Shown: positions 9,710 through 18,930, numbered from the stretch's first letter. The stretch: 64,000 nt of DNA from Leptospiraceae bacterium (GCA_024233875.1 JACKPB010000009.1:124001-188000); one strand, 5' to 3'. Notes: a model not told the origin generated them from the sequence alone. Numbers and translations: made by a program.

Positions 9710-10858
9710 ATGGAAACAATAAAAATTGAAAGAAGAGCAAGAGATTTCGAAGAAATCAACAGCCATCCCAAACGATTGCATCTTTTTTCGAGATTTTTAA
9801 TGAATGTAGATCTTCGTGGGAAAGACATGAGAAGAAAAGCAGCTTTTCGGGGTAAGGTCGTTTCTTTTTCAGAAGATATTTCAAATTTCACTATGGAAAT
9901 TCATTCCGCTACACTTTTTAAAGGAACCCAGGTCGTTCTCACAAAATTCATAGGAAGATATGTTCAGATCGAGGGAACCATTCTGGGTGGAAATCCAAAT
10001 CATGAATTCAAAATTCAAATCGATAAGATCTTATTAGCTAAAAAGTCCAGGGGATCCACAAGGATCATCCCCCCCCCGGATGTCGTATACGCTACAAATT
10101 TTCATGTCATTCGAGCGGCTGTGGATATGGATTCGATGAACATTCCTACTGTTGTCAAAATCACTTTTAGTGATTATGAAAATAAACTGAAAAAGACATT
10201 TGACCACATCAAGATTGACGTATACAGGGGACATTTGGAAGAGAAGTTTTATCTTGTTCAATCGACAGGAAAAACGATTTATATCGAAGACACCCAAAAT
10301 CCCAAATCTTACCTACCTTTAAATGAAGAAGATTTTTTGAACTGTGAGGAAGAATTTTTTGAGGAAATCCCTGCAGTAATGAAAGATTATAGAAATAAAA
10401 AAATAGTCTCCGAAATCATCATGCCAATCATCTACATCAACAGTGGTACTGAGGCGACACCTCTTGGCTATGTTCACATCCAATCTTACTCCCGGAAAAT
10501 CAATGAGGATGATTTGATGAATGCTAAGATGTTGACATTTGAAATGATCGATAGAATTCGAGAATCACATACGATACGACACAATCAAAAGGTAGATATA
10601 CTCAATATTTCTCCCGATGGACTTCGAATAAAAATCACAGACAACGATCTGAAGATGCAAATGCCCCATATTTCAGGATTCAATATGGATATAGTTTTCA
10701 AACTCCAATCTCCAATCAATGTGTCCGTTTTGATCAGAAATTTTATCAAAGACTCTTTTGGAAATTTAACTATGGGTATAGAAATAGAAGGATTTAGAAA
10801 AGGAGACAAACAGAGATATCTGGACAACCTGTACAGCCTCTCGCGACCAACCCGATAG
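9710..10858 (+). CDS. PilZ-like protein of the Leptospira DUF1577 type, with a C9 tract
   Basis: 382 residues, with no signal peptide or membrane segment. The C-terminal 100 residues (from about TIRHNQKVDILNISPDGLRI) have the pattern of a PilZ domain: NISPDGLRI in place of the usual D/NxSxxG, then a later VSVLIRN strand. The front two-thirds look like the beta-rich N-terminal part of Leptospira DUF1577 proteins. PilZ domains usually bind cyclic di-GMP. The RxxxR motif is not clear here (the N-terminal ERRARDF is only a weak candidate), so binding is uncertain. A run of nine C (10069-10077) encodes part of IIPPPD. The following cyclase-family gene starts six bases after the stop, suggesting an operon. 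Confidence 0.65.
   Translation: METIKIERRARDFEEINSHPKRLHLFSRFLMNVDLRGKDMRRKAAFRGKVVSFSEDISNFTMEIHSATLFKGTQVVLTKFIGRYVQIEGTILGGNPNHEFKIQIDKILLAKKSRGSTRIIPPPDVVYATNFHVIRAAVDMDSMNIPTVVKITFSDYENKLKKTFDHIKIDVYRGHLEEKFYLVQSTGKTIYIEDTQNPKSYLPLNEEDFLNCEEEFFEEIPAVMKDYRNKKIVSEIIMPIIYINSGTEATPLGYVHIQSYSRKINEDDLMNAKMLTFEMIDRIRESHTIRHNQKVDILNISPDGLRIKITDNDLKMQMPHISGFNMDIVFKLQSPINVSVLIRNFIKDSFGNLTMGIEIEGFRKGDKQRYLDNLYSLSRPTR
10069..10077 (+). repeat. Homopolymer of nine C inside the PilZ-like coding sequence
   Basis: Nine consecutive C bases lie between ATCAT and GGATG. In such an AT-rich sequence a C9 run is rare, and slipped-strand copying would shift the frame about one third of the way into the gene. 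The frame is intact as given. Confidence 0.9.
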
Positions 10859-10863
10859 AACTA

Positions 10864-11538
10864 ATGAAAAAATTGTACCTGAGTCATTCCCTGAATTCCC
10901 AAACTCCCAGCTATGGAAATCACGGGCAGTTTACCATCCTTCAAAAATCATCTATTTCTGAAGGTGGTACCTGCAATGAAACCGGATTAGAATTCAATAC
11001 TCATATAGGCACACATATTGATGCACCCTATCATTTTGACAATAGTGGAGACACTTTAGACCTTCTTCCTCCGGAACATTGGTTTTCTTTATTTCCACAC
11101 CTGATCAATCTCAGTCCATCTCCCAAAGGAACTATTGAATTCAAAGATTTAGAATCTCAATTGATTTCAATCCCAATAAACACTGATTTTTTGATCATAA
11201 AAACAGGATTTGGTAGCTATCGAAATGACTCTTCTATCTATTGTTTTCAATACCCGGTTTTGGATCCCGATATCCCGATCTGGTTAAGAAAAAATAGAAA
11301 TCTAAAATTTATCGGTCTGGATCTCATTTCTTTCGGAAGCAAATCCAATAGAGAGAAAGGTCGTGCAACACATTCCAATTTTCTTAAAACTCGAGAAGAT
11401 TTGGGTCCTCCTATACTCTTAGTAGAAGATATGAAGTTAGATGAATTGTCCGAATCTCCGAAGGAAGTCTTCATTTTTCCCTTACGATTTGAAAAATCTG
11501 ATGGTGCTCCCTGTACAATTATTGCAAATATGAATTAG
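10864..11538 (+). CDS. Cyclase-family (kynurenine formamidase-like) metal-dependent hydrolase
   Basis: 224 residues, typical for the cyclase/arylformamidase family (Pfam Cyclase). The metal site HxGTHxDxPxHF is complete: His47, His51, Asp53 and His57 in THIGTHIDAPYHF. A second conserved patch is FIGLDLISFGSKSN, followed by HSNFL, which carries a further active-site histidine. Family members hydrolyse N-formylkynurenine or other amide/ester substrates. No kynurenine pathway genes are nearby, so the substrate is not known. It follows the PilZ-like gene by a few bases and is probably co-transcribed with it. Confidence 0.85.
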   Translation: MKKLYLSHSLNSQTPSYGNHGQFTILQKSSISEGGTCNETGLEFNTHIGTHIDAPYHFDNSGDTLDLLPPEHWFSLFPHLINLSPSPKGTIEFKDLESQLISIPINTDFLIIKTGFGSYRNDSSIYCFQYPVLDPDIPIWLRKNRNLKFIGLDLISFGSKSNREKGRATHSNFLKTREDLGPPILLVEDMKLDELSESPKEVFIFPLRFEKSDGAPCTIIANMN

Positions 11539-11557
11539 GAGGGAACATCCCGGAAAC

Positions 11558-11628
11558 TATAGTCATTTTCAAAAGGTTTGCGAATTCATGAAAGAATTTG
11601 CTTTAAAATATCTACATACCATAAGAAT
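11558..11628 (+). repeat. Family-1 dispersed repeat, copy A (3'-truncated)
   Basis: Starts TATAGTCATTTTCAAAAGG and matches copy B across about 70 bases (TTCATGAAAGAATTTGCTTT is shared exactly), then loses similarity after CATAAGAA. It lacks the right terminal repeat. It lies 63 bases before copy B in the same orientation. Confidence 0.85.
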
Positions 11629-11690
11629 CTATACTCAAGCATTTTAAGAAAATGATAAATACTAAACGAAATAGAGAAACTAAAGAAAAC

Positions 11691-11787
11691 TATACTCATT
11701 TTCAAAAGGTTTGCGCATTCATGAAAGAATTTGCTTTAAAATGGCTGCATATCTTAAGAAAAAATACGTAAGTATTTATGAAAACCG
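11691..11787 (+). repeat. Family-1 dispersed repeat, copy B (complete)
   Basis: A 97-bp element running from TATACTCATTTTCAAAAGG to AAGTATTTATGAAAACCG. Its ends are imperfect inverted repeats: left TTTTCAAAAG..TTGCGCATT pairs with right AATACGTAAGTATTTATGAAAA. It is intergenic, between the cyclase-family gene and the membrane protein at 11885, and is directly followed by a family-2 repeat end. Together with copy A and the family-2 end it fills the 346-base gap. Confidence 0.9.
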
Positions 11788-11797
11788 ATATATAGAT

Positions 11798-11879
11798 CTA
11801 TTAGTAAAATATGATTTTGTGTAAGAAAATTAAAATCTTCTGAAGAATAAAAAAATGCGTAAAGTGAGTTAATAATTTA
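11798..11879 (+). repeat. Family-2 repeat, single-ended copy
   Basis: This stretch aligns with 39450-39529 over about 80 bases: CTATTAGTAAAATATGATTT against TTATTAGCAAAAAATGATTT, and the end TGCGTAAAGTGAGTTAATAA against TGCGTAGGATGAGTTACTAA. It abuts family-1 copy B on the left and ends just before the gene at 11885. Confidence 0.7.
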
Positions 11880-11884
11880 CAATA

Positions 11885-12673
11885 ATGTATGAACTTCTTC
11901 ATAGTATCACTGCGGTCTTCTTTTCAATTGTCTTTGTAATGATCTTTATTCTGATCTGGACTACAGACATAAGCATACAATTCTCATCAAAAAAATGGAA
12001 GATTGCCGGATCCATCTTACTGTCCCTATTTTTTATCATTTTTTTTACTGTTTTGTATCCACATTTTGTAATCAATTTTTATTATTCTATCTTGTATCAC
12101 AATCAATTGCTAATTTTTAAATCGGACACAATTCCATTATTACTTTTTGGGTTTTTTGCGGGTATTTTTTCTCTAATACCCATATCTGCCTGGTTTGGAT
12201 TGTCCGAAAAAAAATATTTATCCTATCGATTCAATAAGCTCTATACTTTTCTAATCTTATTTTTATTCTTTTTTCTCCCTTATTACCTAACTCTGAATGG
12301 CTATACACTTTTTAACAAAGATCATTTTTTGAAAAGGAATCATTTAGATCTTTTTCCAAGAACTTATGAGTACACCCAAAATCTTAAATTCCAGTTTTCA
12401 TCAGAATCCAGAACCTCTTCTTCCAAAGGTTCGACGACTACCTACAGGGTTCTTCTATTTAAAATGGAAGTGGATGGAGTAGAGGAGTTGATTTTTGAAA
12501 GAAGTCAACTGGAAAAAAAATTGTTGAGCAATACCATTCAAATAGTCCAATTATTGAAAGAAAAAAATCTATCAGTGGAGATACCTTTCGTACTTATAGG
12601 TTTCAGTAAAATACGTAGCCAATTAGAACCTTATCAATTTAAACTGGATTTAAATGAAATATTTAAAAAATAA
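11885..12673 (+). CDS. Multi-pass membrane protein of unknown function
   Basis: 262 residues. Four hydrophobic segments occupy roughly residues 10-28, 40-62, 80-102 and 118-138. A soluble C-terminal domain of about 110 residues follows, with a serine/threonine-rich stretch SRTSSSKGSTTTY. I do not recognise a family. The stop codon overlaps the next gene by 20 bases, so the two are likely made together. The upstream region consists of repeat elements, suggesting the pair could be an accessory insertion. Confidence 0.6.
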   Translation: MYELLHSITAVFFSIVFVMIFILIWTTDISIQFSSKKWKIAGSILLSLFFIIFFTVLYPHFVINFYYSILYHNQLLIFKSDTIPLLLFGFFAGIFSLIPISAWFGLSEKKYLSYRFNKLYTFLILFLFFFLPYYLTLNGYTLFNKDHFLKRNHLDLFPRTYEYTQNLKFQFSSESRTSSSKGSTTTYRVLLFKMEVDGVEELIFERSQLEKKLLSNTIQIVQLLKEKNLSVEIPFVLIGFSKIRSQLEPYQFKLDLNEIFKK

Positions 12674-13739
12674 AGACATGACTGACAACATTCAATTCTC
12701 ATCCATTCTATTACTCATAATTTCTCTTCTCCTGTCCTGTTCAAAAAACCAAATAGAAGACAGAGCACTTTCGGATCAATACATAGTTCCGGAGGTAAAA
12801 AATGAACTCGTTAAACAGGAAGACGCTGACAAAAATAGTTTTGCTAATTCAAATTATTACGAACAAATCTCCTGCAATCCTAATGATTGTGTGGAAGTCA
12901 AATATGATGAATATTCAGAGCTGGATGAAAAACTAGAATCCTTACTGGACCAGAATGCAGGAAAGGTTCTGATCCAAATGAAATCCTATGCACTCAAACT
13001 CAGCTCTGAAGAATTGGAGGATGTTGTTCCCTACCTGAGAGAGATAGCGAAAAATGATGGACAGGTATCCATGGAGCCCCTCTATATAGGACAAAGAGAA
13101 TTTTCAAGCCTCGGAATTCCTTTTGTGAAAGATGCTGGATTAGTGGGATATAGTATTTTTAAGCGTATAAGCAATTATGTAAAATACAAATCAACTCAAA
13201 ACTACAATGCTAAGATTATATATCATCCGGTCTACCAAACTGTCTATATGATTTTTATTGTCCACAAATCTTATGGAGATGTTTGCAATACAATCTACTC
13301 CAACTGTAGGGATTTAGAATACATAGACGATGAAACATTTGATCATACTCTTTCCAGAGCTATTAAAGAAAGTATAACCGATAAAAAACCCGTAAGAGTC
13401 AACTTCTCACAATTGGATGTAAAACTTATGGATACGAAATTAGATTTAGATAATCTAAAAGAAATGAACAAGGCAAGCCGACTGTATAAGTGGTTGGTCA
13501 TTACTAAAAAGACAGAAAAGAAGCCGGTTGTCAGACAAAGATTCATGGGCATTCAGGCAGCAGTTACCTTAATCGACTACTCTCTCACACTTTATGATAC
13601 GATCAAAGCTATACAGCTCTACAATCCGGCTCTTCAGACAATTGCTGAAGTTAGTTATACTGGAGAGGAAAAGGGGGGCAAAATTCAATCAGTGACTTTT
13701 CGAATTGCGGAGGAAGGGGAGATTCAGGAAGAAAAATGA
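12654..13739 (+). CDS. Putative lipoprotein of unknown function
   Basis: 361 residues. A hydrophobic stretch SSILLLIISLLLSC ends in a plausible lipobox with the cysteine at about residue 29. The ATG at 12654 overlaps the previous gene by 20 bases and supplies lysines before the hydrophobic core (MKYLKNKD). An ATG at 12678 is an alternative start but would leave the signal peptide without positive charge. The mature part is acidic, with a CNPNDCVEVKYDEY patch near residues 75-90. I see no recognisable domain. It is convergent with the amidase gene, only nine bases apart. Confidence 0.6.
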   Translation: MKYLKNKDMTDNIQFSSILLLIISLLLSCSKNQIEDRALSDQYIVPEVKNELVKQEDADKNSFANSNYYEQISCNPNDCVEVKYDEYSELDEKLESLLDQNAGKVLIQMKSYALKLSSEELEDVVPYLREIAKNDGQVSMEPLYIGQREFSSLGIPFVKDAGLVGYSIFKRISNYVKYKSTQNYNAKIIYHPVYQTVYMIFIVHKSYGDVCNTIYSNCRDLEYIDDETFDHTLSRAIKESITDKKPVRVNFSQLDVKLMDTKLDLDNLKEMNKASRLYKWLVITKKTEKKPVVRQRFMGIQAAVTLIDYSLTLYDTIKAIQLYNPALQTIAEVSYTGEEKGGKIQSVTFRIAEEGEIQEEK

Positions 13740-13748
13740 TATCAGTAC

Positions 13749-15194
13749 TTAACTAAATTGTATCGGTGGTTGCCAGCCCCCGAACTCTTTCTCCAGTTCA
13801 TAGGCGAGATTGATAGTCAGGAGATCACGACCGTGATTTCCTATAATCTGAATTCCCAAAGGCAATCCTTTCCCTGATAACCCCAGAGGTACCTGAGTGA
13901 CCGGAAACTCCAAAACATTCATAATAGCGGTGTAAATCCAATCTATACTATGAAAGAGGATAGGTTCATTGTGTTTGGGAACAGTCCTGGAATACGATGG
14001 AAATAGGACAATACAATTCTTTCCCAGAGCATCACTGAGTTCCTTCTTCAATGCTTCACCCTGTTGGGCAAAATCATCTGCATGATCTCCAAATACATCC
14101 GGAATTTTTTCAATGATGCTGAGAGCTATTCCAGGGAAAGTAAATTCTGATTGATCGTAAAATGAATGAATCAATTCCCAAATCAGAAGATTCGATCTTC
14201 CTTCAAACATCATATCTTCAAATTTTTTTCCACCGGCTTTAGAAAGCATAGATGACCATATTTCCAGGGAGTTTTTCAGTTTGGGAAATTGTATTTTTTT
14301 TTCTTTAGCTCCCTTTTTTTTCAAAAAATCAACTACCTTTCTCTGTGAGTAGATAAGTTCCTCCTCGACACTCAAAAGACCGTTAGATTCTATGGAAATA
14401 AATTCTAAATTAGTAATATCTAATTTTTCATCCCAATCTATTTGAAAATCCAAACATCCCTTATCCAATCCATCTTTTCCTGAATAAATTTTTAAGAGTA
14501 AAGATAAGTCTTCTGCCTTACGTGCTATAGGACCGGTAGTCAGATAACGCAGGGCTTGATTTTCTGCCATAGGATGCTGTCCCGTTCCCGGCACAAGCCC
14601 TCCGGTTGGTTTGTGCCCGAACACACCATTAAAAAAAGCTGGCATACGGATCGAACCACCGATGTCTGCACCCAAACCAAATGGAGATGCACCCGATCCA
14701 ATAATTGCACCTTCACCCCCAGAACTACCACCTGCTATTCTGGATAGATCATAAGGATTGTTTGTTCGTCCGTAGACACGATTATTGGATTCCATCCACA
14801 TACACAATTCGGATACATTAGTGAAACCGATAGGAATTGCTCCGGATTCTAAGATTCTATCCACTACAGTAGCGTTTCTCAATGGATAGAAATTTCTTCT
14901 TAAATTCAATCCACCGGTTTGAGGAAAACCTACAAAGGCAAAATTTTCCTTAATAGTGCATGGAACTCCATATAGGAGAGGAAATTCTTCTCTATCCTTT
15001 TCCGATAATTGCTTATCTACTTTTTTAGCATCTTCAATAGCTTCCTCCATTCTTGACTGCACTATTGCGTTTATGAATGGATTTACTTTTTTTGCATGAT
15101 TTATATGAATTTTAATTACTTCTTCCGAGCTGACTTCTCTAGATCTGATTAATTCTGCCAAACGCTTCGCAGAAAGTAGAAGTAGTTTATCCAC
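13749..15194 (-). CDS. Amidase-signature family hydrolase
   Basis: 481 residues, the normal length for the amidase-signature family (glutamyl-tRNA amidotransferase A subunit and fatty-acid amide hydrolase relatives). The catalytic triad is visible: Lys82 in CTIKENF, the cis-serine at 157 in AGGSSGGEGA, and the nucleophile Ser181 in GADIGGSIRMP. GTG is the start codon, immediately after the TGA of the XRE-cupin regulator gene, so the two are translationally coupled. No gatB or gatC is adjacent, and the C-terminal region resembles the stand-alone amidases. The substrate is unknown; the regulator probably senses a related amide or acid. Confidence 0.9.
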   Translation of the reverse strand: MDKLLLLSAKRLAELIRSREVSSEEVIKIHINHAKKVNPFINAIVQSRMEEAIEDAKKVDKQLSEKDREEFPLLYGVPCTIKENFAFVGFPQTGGLNLRRNFYPLRNATVVDRILESGAIPIGFTNVSELCMWMESNNRVYGRTNNPYDLSRIAGGSSGGEGAIIGSGASPFGLGADIGGSIRMPAFFNGVFGHKPTGGLVPGTGQHPMAENQALRYLTTGPIARKAEDLSLLLKIYSGKDGLDKGCLDFQIDWDEKLDITNLEFISIESNGLLSVEEELIYSQRKVVDFLKKKGAKEKKIQFPKLKNSLEIWSSMLSKAGGKKFEDMMFEGRSNLLIWELIHSFYDQSEFTFPGIALSIIEKIPDVFGDHADDFAQQGEALKKELSDALGKNCIVLFPSYSRTVPKHNEPILFHSIDWIYTAIMNVLEFPVTQVPLGLSGKGLPLGIQIIGNHGRDLLTINLAYELEKEFGGWQPPIQFS

Positions 15195-15827
15195 TCAGTT
15201 TAACTCTTCGGAATAATTCATAACTAAGTACATCAATGTATCCTGACTCCCTGGATTCGAATATTCATGTGGAACATCCGCTTTGAAATGAATTGAGTCT
15301 TTGGGTTCCAATTCTATGATCTTATCACCTATACGGAGACGTAGTTTACCAGTAACTACAACTAGATTTTCTGTAGTACCTGTTTGGTGAGCATCGGCGA
15401 TTTCTATCCCGCCGGGTCTGAGAACCAATTCATAGAATTCTGATTTTCTGCTTCCGCTGAACGGAAACAAGGCTCTACTTGAAAATACTTTCGAATTTGA
15501 GTACAAAACTTTAGTGTTCTCAAATTTTAAAACATGAATGCCTTCCTCATCTTTTTCCTTTATCAATTCACTGAAGGGGACATTGAGACCATTGGCAATT
15601 TTCCACAATACAGCTATAGTCGGTGTACTTTTCCCCTGTTCAATCTGAGAGAGCATAGCTCTACTAACTCCGCACCTGGACGCGAGTTTATCTAGAGAAA
15701 AGCCACGAGTATGTCGAATTACTTTTAAATTTTCCTTAACAGTTTCTATGATTCTGTCTTCACTGTGTTCTCTTTTGGGGAGCTCTGATTGATCTGAATC
15801 TAATTCATTAGAGGATTTGGATTTCAT
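15195..15827 (-). CDS. XRE-cupin transcriptional regulator
   Basis: 210 residues. A helix-turn-helix domain occupies about residues 33-88 (LDKLASRCGVSRAMLSQIEQ is the recognition region). A C-terminal cupin follows (about 130-205, with EIADAHQTGTTENLVVVTGK and HFKADVPHEYSNPG). Such PuuR/SutR-like regulators bind DNA through the HTH and a small molecule through the cupin, and usually control the adjacent catabolic gene. Here the partner is the amidase, which starts on the base after this gene's stop codon. A TTGACA-like -35 sequence lies upstream (plus-strand tgtcaa at 15857-15862), but a good -10 is not clear. Confidence 0.87.
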   Translation of the reverse strand: MKSKSSNELDSDQSELPKREHSEDRIIETVKENLKVIRHTRGFSLDKLASRCGVSRAMLSQIEQGKSTPTIAVLWKIANGLNVPFSELIKEKDEEGIHVLKFENTKVLYSNSKVFSSRALFPFSGSRKSEFYELVLRPGGIEIADAHQTGTTENLVVVTGKLRLRIGDKIIELEPKDSIHFKADVPHEYSNPGSQDTLMYLVMNYSEELN

Positions 15828-15920
15828 ATAAGTAGAAATTCTGTTATCTTAGAATATGTCAATCCTTTCCATATTCACTCTTTATTTATTTTTCTATAGA
15901 TGTTTCATTCTACTTATTCT

Positions 15921-16011
15921 AATTTTTAGAAGGATTATGCATTCATAGAAGAATCAGCCATAAAATGACTACATACCTTAAGAAGAATTACGCAAGTATT
16001 TATGAAAACCG
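15921..16011 (+). repeat. Family-1 dispersed repeat, copy C
   Basis: Runs from AATTTTTAGAAGGATTATGC to AAGTATTTATGAAAACCG. The centre GAATCAGCCATAAAATGACT matches the family. The left end is decayed compared with copies B and E. It lies in the gap between the XRE-cupin regulator and the sensor kinase. Confidence 0.85.
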
Positions 16012-16166
16012 AAACATCTCGAATTTGAATCCACCTTGAGGGAAAAATTGCAAGATCTACAATTCCTATTAGAATATTAATTTTTTCAAAATTCTATTTT
16101 ACAAGAGGCACTAGTTCGTTTTCGTTTATTCCTGAATGAGTAGAGATTTTTTGTCTTTCCAATTTA

Positions 16167-16260
16167 AAGTCATTTTCAAAAGTATTTACGCATTCACAGA
16201 AGAATATGCTATAAAATGGCTAGATACCTTAGAAAGAAATACGTTAGTATTTCTGAAAAT
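16167..16260 (+). repeat. Family-1 dispersed repeat, copy D
   Basis: Runs from AAGTCATTTTCAAAAGTATT to AGTATTTCTGAAAAT. Left TTTTCAAAAGTATTTACGCATT and the reverse complement of the right end TTTTCAGAAATACTAACGTATT agree at 17 of 22 positions. It ends only 30 bases before the true start codon of the hybrid kinase, so it probably contributes to that gene's promoter or leader. Copies C and D with about 155 bases between them make up most of the 460-base gap. Confidence 0.88.
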
Positions 16261-16289
16261 TGAGCTCTAATCCAAACCAGGGGAATATT

Positions 16290-17387
16290 TTGTACAAAAT
16301 CTTAGTAGTAGAAGATGATTCCAATATTCGAAATGGAATTGCTAATTTTTTAAAATTTGAAAATTACTCAGTTCAAACTGCAGAAAATGGGAAGATAGGT
16401 TTTGAAATAGCTAAAGATATAGTACCTGATCTGATCATTTCTGACATTATGATGCCGGTCATGGACGGATATGATTTTCTTACATCCATCCGGAATCATT
16501 CAGCCTTGAGCCATTTGCCCGTTCTTTTTTTGTCCGCTAAATCAGAGAGTTCCATGATTCGATCCGGAATGAATCTAGGAGCCGACGACTACATAACCAA
16601 ACCTTTTTCCTTTGATGAGTTACTTTCTGCAATAAAAACTAGATTGAGCCGAAAAGAAACTATTCAGGACAAATCACAGGCTAAATTAAAATCCATCCGA
16701 TCCAATCTCATTTCATTGATGCCTCATGAATACTACACACCATTGAATTCTATACTCGGATTCAGCGAAGTCTTAAGAGAAGAATACGATACTCTGGAGA
16801 AATCGGAAGCTTTAGAAATGATATCGAGTATATTTTCTTCCGGTAAGCGATTGCAAAATCTAATTGAAAATACTCTCCTCTATTTCTGGTTTACCTCCGC
16901 TACAAAATCAGAACTGGATTATGATATCGAGGGAGAGATAACTTCTAACTGTTCTGAAATCATTCAGGACATTCTTCACGAAGAATCTTTGATCTACGAG
17001 AGAAATTCTGATCTGGAGATAAACGAACTCATAGATTGCGAACTTTCTATTCGAGAAGATCATTTTGCAAAAATTCATAAAGAATTGATAATCAACGCTA
17101 TTAAATTTTCAAATCCAGGAACACCAATCACAATTTCTTCAAAAAGAAAAGATTCAAATTATCTATTCACGGTAGAAGATAGGGGTAGGGGCTTTTCAGA
17201 TGAGCAAATCAAACATATAGATGAATTTACACAATTCAACCGAAAAATGTATGAACAGCAGGGCCAGGGTCTCGGATTGTTTCTTACTAAGAAACTAGTA
17301 GAAATCTATAAGGGCAATTTTCATATCAGCAGTCTCTTAGGTATGGGAACCACCGTTAAAATCACACTACCTATTTCAAAAGAGTAA
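16290..17387 (+). CDS. Receiver-histidine kinase hybrid
   Basis: 365 residues from a TTG at 16290, chosen because AGGGG lies seven bases upstream and the protein then opens MYKILVVEDD, as receiver domains do. The longer TTG start at 16260 would sit in a repeat element. The receiver domain (residues 1-120) has the acidic pocket VVEDD, phospho-acceptor Asp52 in IISDIMMPVMDG, and the KPF lysine. The dimerisation helix has His146 in LMPHEYYTPLN, where the usual SHELRTPLN is altered. The ATPase domain ends with GQGLGLFLTKK. It lacks a membrane segment, so it is cytoplasmic. It overlaps the next kinase gene by one base (TAATG). Confidence 0.85.
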   Translation: MYKILVVEDDSNIRNGIANFLKFENYSVQTAENGKIGFEIAKDIVPDLIISDIMMPVMDGYDFLTSIRNHSALSHLPVLFLSAKSESSMIRSGMNLGADDYITKPFSFDELLSAIKTRLSRKETIQDKSQAKLKSIRSNLISLMPHEYYTPLNSILGFSEVLREEYDTLEKSEALEMISSIFSSGKRLQNLIENTLLYFWFTSATKSELDYDIEGEITSNCSEIIQDILHEESLIYERNSDLEINELIDCELSIREDHFAKIHKELIINAIKFSNPGTPITISSKRKDSNYLFTVEDRGRGFSDEQIKHIDEFTQFNRKMYEQQGQGLGLFLTKKLVEIYKGNFHISSLLGMGTTVKITLPISKE

Positions 17388-18895
17388 TGAGCGAAAATTC
17401 AATTGAAATTTATTACCATTCCTATCTACCTGAAATCTCAGTTTTAAAATACTTTGACAACCAATCGGAATATCATTTTAAAAAAATCCCATCCATAGAA
17501 AAGAATTACTTTAAAGAATTAAAACCCAATAATATTTTTATTTTTGAAGTTAGAAACATTGAAGAATTGGACGGAATTCTTCCGGATATTTCTCATCTTA
17601 CCCAAAGTAATTTTATCTTGGTTTCTTTGCCAACTTTTACTTCGTCTACCCGTCTAAATTTATTAAAGAGTGGAATCTTTGGTGTAATACATGAAGGAGA
17701 TTCTGAATCTTTTACCGAAATCCTTTTGCAATACAAAAATGCTATTTATATAAATTCAATAAATTCTCATTCCGGATTCTTTACAAAAGTTCTTCAGGAT
17801 CGAAAAGTACTAAATTCTGAGGAAAAATTCAAACTAATCTCAGAAAATATTTCTGATATGGTCACCCTTCATTCTCCAAACGAAAATTTTTTATATATCT
17901 CACCCGCATCTTTTTCTCTTTTAGGTTACTATCCCATTGAAATGATTTCTTTTTCACCGTATGACATAAGCCACCCCGAGGATCATAGTAAATTAGAAAA
18001 ATTTTATTCATCTATATTAGATTATAGTAATGTGGAAAATATTTTAGAATACCGATTGATCACTAAAAAGAAAAAGACTATTTGGGTCGAAACCTCAGTA
18101 AATATTTATGAAAATTATGAAAACGTGATCTTTCTCTCTACAACCCGAAATATCATGGATAGGAAATTAGCCCAACAGGAAATTCTCAATAGTCTCCACA
18201 AAGAACGTGAGGTCAATGAGCTAAAAAGTCTCTTCATAACTACAGTGTCTCACGAATTTAGAACACCGATAACTAATATCAATATGGCTGCCGAGATGTT
18301 GGAAAGGTATTTAGAACGAATGGATACCGAAACAAGAATGAAATATCTCAAGGATATTAAATTTTCCTGTATTCGTATGACAAACCTTATGGAAGAAGTT
18401 TTGTTCATAGGAAAATCAGAAGCCAACAAACTAGAATTCAATCCAAAGATAATCGATTTAAAACCCTTCTGCAATGCTATCCTTCATGAATTAGAAGGTT
18501 ATACAGAAAATATCACCAAACGAATTCAATTTGAATACAAAGTTCCTCCCTGGGTGATTTCAATTTTTGACATGAATTTAATGCGACATATTTTAATTAA
18601 CCTATTGACAAATGCCTTGAAATATTCTACGGAAACCATCCTTTTCGAAGTGAACTATGAAAATGAAAATTTTATTTTTATCATCACAGATAAAGGAATA
18701 GGAATTCCTGAAGACGAACTTGAGTCTATCTTCAATCCCTTCCATCGTGCTAAAAATTCCTCTGATTTTTCAGGTACAGGCTTAGGGCTAGCTATCGTTA
18801 AACAAGCCGTTTTGCACCATAAAGGAAAGATTGACTGCAATAGTACAGTAAACCAGGGAACGAGTTTTCAAATTTCGATTCCAAAGTTGCAATAA
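17387..18895 (+). CDS. PAS-domain sensor histidine kinase
   Basis: 502 residues, no membrane segment. Residues 1-120 have the length and alternating pattern of a receiver domain but no phospho-acceptor aspartate motif, so they may be a pseudo-receiver. A PAS domain follows (about 145-260, ENISDMVTLHSPNENFLYIS). The dimerisation/phospho-acceptor helix contains TTVSHEFRTPITN, and the ATPase domain has the N-box LINLLTNALKYS, DKGIGIP and GTGLGLAIVKQ. It is translationally coupled to the upstream receiver-kinase. No DNA-binding output partner is encoded here, so the pair probably feeds a distant regulator. Confidence 0.87.
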   Translation: MSENSIEIYYHSYLPEISVLKYFDNQSEYHFKKIPSIEKNYFKELKPNNIFIFEVRNIEELDGILPDISHLTQSNFILVSLPTFTSSTRLNLLKSGIFGVIHEGDSESFTEILLQYKNAIYINSINSHSGFFTKVLQDRKVLNSEEKFKLISENISDMVTLHSPNENFLYISPASFSLLGYYPIEMISFSPYDISHPEDHSKLEKFYSSILDYSNVENILEYRLITKKKKTIWVETSVNIYENYENVIFLSTTRNIMDRKLAQQEILNSLHKEREVNELKSLFITTVSHEFRTPITNINMAAEMLERYLERMDTETRMKYLKDIKFSCIRMTNLMEEVLFIGKSEANKLEFNPKIIDLKPFCNAILHELEGYTENITKRIQFEYKVPPWVISIFDMNLMRHILINLLTNALKYSTETILFEVNYENENFIFIITDKGIGIPEDELESIFNPFHRAKNSSDFSGTGLGLAIVKQAVLHHKGKIDCNSTVNQGTSFQISIPKLQ

Positions 18896-18921
18896 AAGTA
18901 CACATCTCTCAAATCGGATTC

Positions 18922-18930
18922 TGTTATAAT
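18922..18930 (+). promoter_or_regulatory. Extended -10 promoter of the DAHP synthase gene
   Basis: TGTTATAAT is a perfect extended -10 (TGnTATAAT). No good -35 is visible 17 bases upstream, as is common for extended -10 promoters. Transcription would begin near 18937, about 50 bases before the preferred start codon at 18987. Confidence 0.6.
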
